Source: Anaerolineales bacterium (lineage in GTDB: Bacteria; Chloroflexota; Anaerolineae; Anaerolineales; Villigracilaceae). Taken from it: DNA of 10,146 nucleotides. The position numbers and the translations under genes are program-made. Of this stretch, positions 5,045 to 10,146 are shown one piece after another. Position 1 is the first letter of the stretch. Each line of letters opens with the position of its first letter. The stretch spans positions 1 to 10,146 of the forward strand of contig JAOZOM010000057.1 in NCBI GenBank assembly GCA_029933275.1, in the 5' to 3' direction. The notes beneath the pieces were generated by a model. The model was not told where the DNA came from, searched no databases, and worked only from the letters and a program-made list of their open reading frames with translations.

Positions 5045-6058
5045 ATGTCTGAATTAACTGAAGAAACTCAACCGATAAAAATAAAGAAAAAATCTAGCAA
5101 AAAAAGATTTTGGATTAGCCTACTCGGCTTTATACTCATCATCACGCTAGGCGTTGTGAGCGGATATTACTCTGGGATTGGGGAGCGAAAAAGCGCAGAA
5201 GCAACCACGATTTCGCAAGCTCTTGGCGAACAGTTCCAGCTTGGCGCGGTCGCTTTAGCTGAGGGGCGTTATGACCATGCTCGCCAGCATTTTGAATATA
5301 TTATTGAGCATGATGCCAACTATCCTGGAGCAGGGGAAGGATTAGCAGAAGCGATTTTGGGAATGAGCTTTACGGCTACACCTGCCCCCACGCTTACCCC
5401 TACGCTCACGCCCACACCCGATATGCGCGGCGTGGAGGCAATTTTTAGCAATATCAAGCAATTAATCAATGCCGGTGATTGGGAGAATGCGCTTGCCGCG
5501 CTAGACCAACTCCGCAGAGACGACCCTAATTTCCACACCGCCGAAGTGGATGGGATGTATTATTTTGCTCTGCGCTATAACGGTTACGATAAAATCACCA
5601 AGAAAGGCGATTTGGAGGGCGGTATTTACTACCTCACCCTAGCTGAGCGTTTTGGTCCTTTGGATAGCGTGGCAAATAATCTTCGCGAGAATGCACGGCT
5701 TTATCTGATTGCCGCATCTTTCTGGGAAATCAACTGGGAGCAAGCGGTTAATTACTTCGGGCAGCTTGCCCCTTATGCCCCAAATATCTGGGATGGTGCG
5801 TCCAATATGACCGCGGGCGAGCGTTACCATGTCGCACTCATGCGCTACGGCGATCAGCTCTACAACAGTGGCGATAATTGCGGGGCTTATGCCCAATATT
5901 CTGCCGCCCTATCTTATGGCGCATTAGACGAACTGGCGTATAAAAACTCGAAGAAGGCTTACGAAATTTGCTATCCGCCAACGTCAACGCCAGAGCCAAT
6001 CCCACCGACAGAAACAGGAGTCCCTCCTGCTGAGCCAACGGCAACCCCAACACCTTAA
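5045..6058 (+). CDS. Membrane-anchored TPR protein with Thr-Pro linker and tail
   Basis: The protein has 337 residues. A Lys-rich N-terminus (11-21) and one membrane helix (about 22-42) anchor it with the bulk outside. A TPR-like unit lies at about 64-97, then a Thr-Pro linker (111-126), a second helical-repeat block from about 128 to 310, and a Pro-Thr tail to the end. The only cysteines, 279 and 309, flank one helical pair and could form a disulfide. TPRs bind other proteins; the linker and tail are of the kind common in Chloroflexota surface proteins. The gene lies 18 bases after murJ but has its own TATAAT box and no Shine-Dalgarno, so it is probably read both from murJ and from a leaderless transcript. 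A role as a scaffold in envelope assembly is inference; I do not recognise a named family. Confidence 0.85.
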   Translation: MSELTEETQPIKIKKKSSKKRFWISLLGFILIITLGVVSGYYSGIGERKSAEATTISQALGEQFQLGAVALAEGRYDHARQHFEYIIEHDANYPGAGEGLAEAILGMSFTATPAPTLTPTLTPTPDMRGVEAIFSNIKQLINAGDWENALAALDQLRRDDPNFHTAEVDGMYYFALRYNGYDKITKKGDLEGGIYYLTLAERFGPLDSVANNLRENARLYLIAASFWEINWEQAVNYFGQLAPYAPNIWDGASNMTAGERYHVALMRYGDQLYNSGDNCGAYAQYSAALSYGALDELAYKNSKKAYEICYPPTSTPEPIPPTETGVPPAEPTATPTP

Positions 6059-6062
6059 AAGC

Positions 6063-6095
6063 AAAGACCAAGTGTAAAACACTTGGTCTTTTTTT
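6063..6095 (+). terminator. Rho-independent terminator shared by convergent genes
   Basis: AGACCAAGTGT at 6065-6075 pairs perfectly with ACACTTGGTCT at 6079-6089 around a 3-base AAA loop, followed by a T-run to 6095. It lies 4 bases after the TPR stop and 8 bases before the end of the opposing nucleotidase gene. On the minus strand the T-run is weaker (TTTGCTTTT), so it serves mainly the plus strand. Confidence 0.92.
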
Positions 6096-6103
6096 CTTTT
6101 AAC

Positions 6104-7078
6104 TTATGCCCCGATTTTCTCCAGAGCTTTCAACGCGGCATCATGCAATAACCCGTTTGTGGCTAAAACGCCGCGATTATTGATCAATTTTCGCCCGACT
6201 GAAAAATCGAGTGCTTTACCGTACAAATCGCTGATTTTTCCGCCCGCCTCTTCGAGGACGAGTGAACCAGCAGCTTGGTCCCAAATTTTTTCTTGATAAT
6301 TCGGCATTTTTGGCGAAAGCAGACGCAGGATGATCTCACCCTCGCCCGCGGCGAGAACCGCGTATTTTGCTTGACTATCCATGCGGATGGGTTCAGCGGT
6401 TGAGCCAAGTGCGGAGGCAAACTCGTCTATTTTGCTCACATCCGTATGTCCGGATTCAAAGGAACGCATCAAACGGGCTTCGTTAGGCTTCGCGCGTGGG
6501 GAGACTTGAATCCGTTTCCAATCATTTTTCTCGAAATCAGCGATGCTCGTTAACCACGTCCCCTCCCCGCGGACTGCGACCGTCAGCGTCCCGCTCGCAC
6601 CGAGATTGGGGCATCCGAGAACGCCGATTTGCACCTGCCCATCATCTATCAACGCCAACGCGACCGCATATTGGTCGCCGCGGATGAAGCCTTTTGTTCC
6701 ATCAATCGGATCCAGCGTCCAGAAGCGTTTAGCGGGATCGGCGGCTCCGCGATCAATCCATTCACAAACGGTAGCAGGCTCGGTTTCAGGGACGAAGCGG
6801 GCGACATATCCCGTCACCTGTGCGAGGAGGTTTTCCGCTCCCTCCGCTTTGAGAACATCCGAAGCCTCTTCCCCGACCAAAACGGCATCGGGAAATGCTT
6901 GCAGGAGATGATAGGAAACGAGGGCTTGCGAGGCAAAATCCGCCACAGTGACGGGGGATTTATCGCCTTTGGTGAGGGCGTTTTTGGTAGATTCTTTCTG
7001 TACGGTTTGAACAAGTTGCGCCGCCTCTCGAACCGAATCGAGGGCAAATTTTATTTCGGGGTTGTTGATATTGAACAT
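6104..7078 (-). CDS. 3'(2'),5'-bisphosphate nucleotidase, HAL2/SAL1 type
   Basis: The protein has 324 residues and belongs to the Mg-dependent, lithium-sensitive phosphatase superfamily of inositol monophosphatases. Within it, WTLDPIDGTKGFIRGDQYAV at about 120-139 is characteristic of the HAL2/SAL1 branch that removes the 3'-phosphate from PAP (and PAPS), by-products of sulfate assimilation. Metal ligands visible are Asp47 (TVADF), Glu70/71 (GEEAS), Asp123 and Asp126 with the carbonyl of Ile125, and Asp267 in WDQAAG. The protein is cytosolic with no signal peptide. A longer frame opens at 7123, but the start at 7078 has AAAGGA 7 bases ahead and avoids the repeat region. It follows rimO by 116 bases filled by an inverted repeat. 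Activity on inositol phosphates cannot be excluded. Confidence 0.9.
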   Translation of the reverse strand: MFNINNPEIKFALDSVREAAQLVQTVQKESTKNALTKGDKSPVTVADFASQALVSYHLLQAFPDAVLVGEEASDVLKAEGAENLLAQVTGYVARFVPETEPATVCEWIDRGAADPAKRFWTLDPIDGTKGFIRGDQYAVALALIDDGQVQIGVLGCPNLGASGTLTVAVRGEGTWLTSIADFEKNDWKRIQVSPRAKPNEARLMRSFESGHTDVSKIDEFASALGSTAEPIRMDSQAKYAVLAAGEGEIILRLLSPKMPNYQEKIWDQAAGSLVLEEAGGKISDLYGKALDFSVGRKLINNRGVLATNGLLHDAALKALEKIGA

Positions 7079-7085
7079 TGTTTTT

Positions 7086-7091
7086 TCCTTT
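7086..7091 (-). promoter_or_regulatory. Shine-Dalgarno of the nucleotidase gene, decides the start
   Basis: The minus strand reads AAAGGA 7 bases before the ATG at 7078. The upstream in-frame ATG at 7123 falls inside the inverted repeat, so its codons would come from repeat sequence. Confidence 0.75.
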
Positions 7092-7099
7092 TTGTTTAT

Positions 7100-7188
7100 C
7101 CACGAAGTCACACAAAGAAACACGAAGATTTTAAGCGACGCTTCGCGTCGCTCGTGAAAAACTTAGTGAACTTCGTGTGACTTCGCGG
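7100..7188. repeat. 89-base inverted-repeat element (CACGAAG type)
   Basis: The two outer arms, about 34 and 36 bases long, match as CC[A/G]CGAAGTCACAC[A/G]AAG followed by a looser stretch. They flank a perfect central hairpin in which AGCGACGC (7134-7141) pairs with GCGTCGCT (7145-7152) around TTC. It fills nearly all of the gap between rimO and the nucleotidase gene, starting 3 bases after the rimO stop side margin (7188 versus 7195) and ending just upstream of the nucleotidase ribosome site. One arm of the same sequence recurs at 1-30. It looks like a mobile non-coding or REP-like element. Confidence 0.78.
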
Positions 7189-7194
7189 GTTCTC

Positions 7195-8541
7195 TTATGT
7201 TAAAACGCCTGTAAGATCATACGCCATTGCGCCCGTAATCCGCACGGGGACAATATCGCCGATTTCGGCTTTCCCCTCAACGAAGACCAACCCGTCAATT
7301 TCTGGGGCATCGCGGTATGAGCGACCGATGACGATATTTTGCTCTTCGTCATAGCCTTCGATGAGGACATCCAAGGTTTTGCCGACATAAGATTGATTGA
7401 TTTGAAGTGAGATATTTTGTTGAAACTCCATCAGGCGTTCCCAGCGTTCGGTTTTGGTCTCTTCAGAGATGGGATCGCCAAGCGGCTCGCTGGTGGTGCC
7501 GGGTTCAAAGGAAAAGGTGAACGCACCGACACGGTCGAAGCGCGTCTCTTCGAGGAAGTCGAGCAACGCCTGAAACTCCTCTTCGGTTTCGTCCGGATAG
7601 CCAACGATAAAAGTCGTGCGGATGGTCAGATTAGGGATGCGCTCGCGCATTTTAACGAGGGTTTCGCGTACCCAATCCATATTGGCGGGGCGTTTCATCC
7701 GTTTGAGGGTTTCAGGGTCAGCGTGTTGGAGAGGAATATCAAGATAGGGCAAAATTTGCGGACGCTCCGCCATCACGTCAATCAGGCGGTCAGTGATATA
7801 GCCGGGGTAAGCGTACATGACGCGAATCCAGTCAAGGTCGGGGAGCAAATCGGTCAATTCTTCGAGCAAAATGGCGAGCCCCTCTTTCATGCCAAGGTCA
7901 TGACCGTAATCCGTAGTATCTTGGGCAATCAAAATCAACTCGCGTATGCCGTTTTCGACCAAAATCCGCGCTTCTTCGAGAATCGCTTCTTTCGGGCGAC
8001 TAACCAGAGTCCCTTTGATGAGGGGAATCGAACAAAAAGCACAGGGACGGCGACACCCATCCGCAATTTTAAGATAGGCACTCGAACCGAAGACGTTGGA
8101 ACGAATCACCCCATCGGGGTCTGCCCCGATTTTCTTCGCGTTTTCAGGCAAATGGTAGAGAATTTCGGGACGGTAATTATTCCGCATTTTGCGGAGTTTC
8201 TTGATTACGCTGACGATATCCATCCAGCGGCGCGTACCGAGAATCCCATCTACGGCGGGGACTTGCTCGGCAACCATTTCGCTAAAACGTTGCGAAAGAC
8301 AGCCCGCGGCAATTAACAATTGTCCATCTTCTTTTTCTGCGGCGAGTTCTTGCAAAACTTCAATCGATTCAGCGCGGGCGGAGTCTATAAATCCGCAAGT
8401 ATTAACAATCAGCACATCGGCGAGAGCGGGATCTTCGGAGGCACTGTAGCCATCCGCAAGGAGAAGCTGTGCCATCGAATCCGAATCTACCGTATTTTTA
8501 GCACAGCCGAGTGAAACGAGGTGAAAGGTATTTTCTTTCAT
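7195..8541 (-). CDS. rimO: Ribosomal protein uS12 methylthiotransferase RimO
   Basis: RimO is a radical-SAM enzyme that adds a methylthio group to a conserved aspartate of ribosomal protein uS12, using two 4Fe-4S clusters. The 448-residue protein has the usual three parts. The N-terminal UPF0004 domain holds the auxiliary-cluster cysteines Cys13 (SLGCAKN), Cys49 (NTCGF) and Cys81 (AAGCLSQ). The radical-SAM core has CRRPCAFC with Cys163, Cys167 and Cys170. A C-terminal TRAM domain runs from about 380. SLGCAKN with the start N-terminal to it is typical of RimO rather than MiaB. The ATG at 8541 has no good Shine-Dalgarno; only GGAA about 12 bases upstream is seen. It follows the RodZ-like gene across 119 bases containing a repeat, a neighbourhood seen in other bacteria. 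Confidence 0.96.
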   Translation of the reverse strand: MKENTFHLVSLGCAKNTVDSDSMAQLLLADGYSASEDPALADVLIVNTCGFIDSARAESIEVLQELAAEKEDGQLLIAAGCLSQRFSEMVAEQVPAVDGILGTRRWMDIVSVIKKLRKMRNNYRPEILYHLPENAKKIGADPDGVIRSNVFGSSAYLKIADGCRRPCAFCSIPLIKGTLVSRPKEAILEEARILVENGIRELILIAQDTTDYGHDLGMKEGLAILLEELTDLLPDLDWIRVMYAYPGYITDRLIDVMAERPQILPYLDIPLQHADPETLKRMKRPANMDWVRETLVKMRERIPNLTIRTTFIVGYPDETEEEFQALLDFLEETRFDRVGAFTFSFEPGTTSEPLGDPISEETKTERWERLMEFQQNISLQINQSYVGKTLDVLIEGYDEEQNIVIGRSYRDAPEIDGLVFVEGKAEIGDIVPVRITGAMAYDLTGVLT

Positions 8542-8563
8542 AATTTTTTGTGTTCCGTTTTGC

Positions 8564-8656
8564 GTATTGCGTAAAACGTGTGTCGTAAAATCGTATCATC
8601 TCAATAATTAGGAGAGATTTCCGAAATTACTAAAATCATTACGAAATACGCAATAC
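8564..8656. repeat. Inverted repeat between the RodZ-like gene and rimO
   Basis: GTATTGCGTA at 8564-8573 is mirrored exactly by TACGCAATAC at 8647-8656, and looser similarity continues on both sides (ACGT-rich left arm, ACGAAA right arm). The right end stops 4 bases from the stop codon of the RodZ-like gene. The roughly 70 bases between are AT-rich, without recognised structure. Any promoter for rimO must lie here, but none is convincing. Confidence 0.55.
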
Positions 8657-8660
8657 TTTT

Positions 8661-10121
8661 TTATCCGCCCGTTGCCGTTTTGACAATCGTGGGCGTGCGG
8701 GAGGGAGTCGGTGAGGGCGTTATCGTTGGGGTTGGGGTTTCGGTAACAGGCAAAGTTGGGGTGATAGTTGGGGTTAAAATCGCGCGCGCTCCATAAATCC
8801 GTTGAATTACTTCGCCAAATCCGCCCAAAACGCCCATATCTTGTTGATTATACGCAATTCGCACACCTGCACCATTCGCCACCAAAATTTCTACCGATTC
8901 GTTTCCTTCATAAACAAAAGTTGCATTCGGTTTGGTGCGCCCCTCAAAAACGACTTCCCCATCCACGCTGACGCGCATCCAAGTACGCTCTAAAATCGTT
9001 ACCAAAACTTGCACACCTGAAAAATTACTGTCGGGGAGAACCTCCTCGATAGGCACATCTGTCCCCGCCGCGAGGTCAGGCGCGGGGGTATTCACCATCA
9101 CTGTCGGCGTGACCGTGCTAGCAACGCTCATCGTGGGCGTGGTCATCAACACCTCTGCAATTGAAGGGGCAGTCGCCTCCACTTCTGTCACGATGCGACT
9201 TTTGGCGATGCGTCCCAAACCCCAAATTGAAAAAGCGATTAGCAGAGCTGCCATCCCCGCGCCAAAAATCAAATCGGGGGCAACGAAACTACCTAGCGAA
9301 AAACGGCGTTTTTTCTTCGGCGTTCCAGCAAAAGATTCTGCTTCCAAATGCCGCTCCACACGTTGCGCCTGCAATCCCTCCGCAAAACGGATTAAGAGCG
9401 CATCGGTATCTAAATCAAGAAAATCGGCATAATTGCTCAACATGCCGCGCGTCTGCACGGACGAGGGCAACGCACTAAAATCGCCCGCTTCGAGCGCGGC
9501 TAAATAACGCGGTCGCAGATGGAGATGCCCCTCGATCTCTTCGTAGGTGAGACTAAGCATCTCGCGTCGTTCGCACAATGTTGCGCCGATGGATGCAAAT
9601 ATGATTTGGGATTCTTCGGTCGGTTGGGATAGTTCAGGCTGAGGTTTTTCTTCGATATCAGGCTTTGGGGAACGCGCGTCTTTTTGGCTTGATTCCGCTA
9701 TGGGGGCAGATTCTGTCTCAGTCACAGGAGCAGGCTCAGGGCTTGCGAGCGATTCGGAGAGGCGATGTTGAAAGCGTTCCCATAAGGTTTCAGAATCCGA
9801 TTCTGCTGAAGCTGGCTCTGAATCCGCATCCACAGGCTCGGTTTTCTCAATCATTTCTTCCACTTTTTGGAAGTTTGCTGCGTTTTCAGTCTCGCTATTG
9901 TGCAATTCTGCGAGGAGAGCGTCAAGATCAAGGTTGAGATATTGAGCATAGAGACGCAAAAAACCGCGCCCCTGCACCGGCGAGGGCATGATTGAGAAAT
10001 CATCGGCTTCGAGGGCTTCGAGGTATTTCAGGCGGATATGCGTGTTTTCAAAGACATCCTCGAGGCTGAGATTGCGGTCGAGACGGGCGTTTTTGAGTTG
10101 CTGACCAATGGTTGAAGGCAT
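8661..10121 (-). CDS. RodZ-like protein with two tandem HTH domains and DUF4115
   Basis: RodZ links the cytoplasmic MreB cytoskeleton to the wall-elongation machinery. In this 486-residue protein, a RodZ-type helix-turn-helix domain lies at 5-73 (YLEALEADDFS, VQGRGFLRLYAQYL) and a second at 178-246 (YLAALEAGDFS, VQTRGMLSNYADFL), joined by an acidic, Pro/Ser/Glu-rich linker. A basic patch (KKKRR, 269-273) precedes one membrane helix at about 283-303, so the HTH domains are cytoplasmic. A Thr-Pro segment, a DUF4115-like beta domain at about 369-440 and a Thr-Pro tail lie outside. The duplication and the tail after DUF4115 differ from classic RodZ. The ATG at 10121 has no clear Shine-Dalgarno in the 25 bases left. 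No mreB is in view, so a role in shape is inferred from the family; an HTH-based membrane regulator is an alternative. Confidence 0.85.
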   Translation of the reverse strand: MPSTIGQQLKNARLDRNLSLEDVFENTHIRLKYLEALEADDFSIMPSPVQGRGFLRLYAQYLNLDLDALLAELHNSETENAANFQKVEEMIEKTEPVDADSEPASAESDSETLWERFQHRLSESLASPEPAPVTETESAPIAESSQKDARSPKPDIEEKPQPELSQPTEESQIIFASIGATLCERREMLSLTYEEIEGHLHLRPRYLAALEAGDFSALPSSVQTRGMLSNYADFLDLDTDALLIRFAEGLQAQRVERHLEAESFAGTPKKKRRFSLGSFVAPDLIFGAGMAALLIAFSIWGLGRIAKSRIVTEVEATAPSIAEVLMTTPTMSVASTVTPTVMVNTPAPDLAAGTDVPIEEVLPDSNFSGVQVLVTILERTWMRVSVDGEVVFEGRTKPNATFVYEGNESVEILVANGAGVRIAYNQQDMGVLGGFGEVIQRIYGARAILTPTITPTLPVTETPTPTITPSPTPSRTPTIVKTATGG

Positions 10122-10146
10122 AATTAAGGAAAATCACCGATTCCCC

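Noticed and set aside
5388..5420. Short tandem-like CCCACGCTTACC units
   Set aside because: They encode the Thr-Pro linker of the TPR protein and drift at codon third positions; low-complexity coding sequence rather than a DNA repeat element.
7417..8316. A long open frame (about 300 codons) on the plus strand opposite rimO
   Set aside because: rimO on the minus strand has full motifs and domain order; the antisense frame has no recognisable domains and no ribosome site.
8844..8849. A perfect TATAAT on the minus strand
   Set aside because: It falls inside the coding sequence of the RodZ-like protein, near its 3' end, and no gene starts nearby in that direction except rimO about 300 bases on; it is probably codon-driven.
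1..10146. CRISPR array, insertion sequence or prophage
   Set aside because: The repeated motifs are inverted and irregularly placed, there is no transposase, integrase or Cas protein, and gene content is chromosomal housekeeping.

Overview
The window looks like ordinary chromosome from a Chloroflexota bacterium, most probably class Anaerolineae. The main evidence is the Thr-Pro linkers and tails on two membrane-anchored proteins (a TPR protein and a RodZ-like protein). Supporting signs are a RodZ-like gene next to rimO and intergenic spaces filled with degenerate inverted repeats. This placement is inference; there is no rRNA or other marker to confirm it. I see no phage, transposase, CRISPR array, tRNA or rRNA.

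Layout. (1) Positions 33-1364, minus strand: a DUF429 protein gene followed by bcp (peroxiredoxin), ending in a strong bidirectional terminator. (2) Positions 1427-2812, plus strand, divergent from the first block: a membrane-anchored TlpA/ResA-like thioredoxin and an Lgt-family membrane protein. (3) Positions 2813-3481: 669 bases without a convincing gene, holding several inverted repeats, a GC-rich hairpin and a perfect TATAAT box ahead of murJ. (4) Positions 3482-6058, plus strand: murJ (lipid II flippase family) and a membrane-anchored TPR protein that appears to have its own promoter and a leaderless start. (5) A shared terminator at about 6063-6095 faces the last block. (6) Positions 6104-10121, minus strand, transcribed in the order RodZ-like, rimO, HAL2-type bisphosphate nucleotidase.

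Much of the window concerns the cell envelope (MurJ, RodZ-like, Lgt family, extracytoplasmic thioredoxin, TPR anchor). Peroxide defence (Bcp), ribosome modification (RimO) and PAP/PAPS recycling (nucleotidase) are housekeeping functions. No clearly new multi-gene system is visible. The points most worth a second look are these: an Lgt homologue lacking two residues important for catalysis in E. coli Lgt; a MurJ homologue lacking two cavity arginines; a RodZ-like protein with two tandem HTH domains; a probable leaderless promoter at the TPR gene; and at least four different intergenic inverted-repeat families, one abutting the ribosome binding site of the Lgt-family gene.
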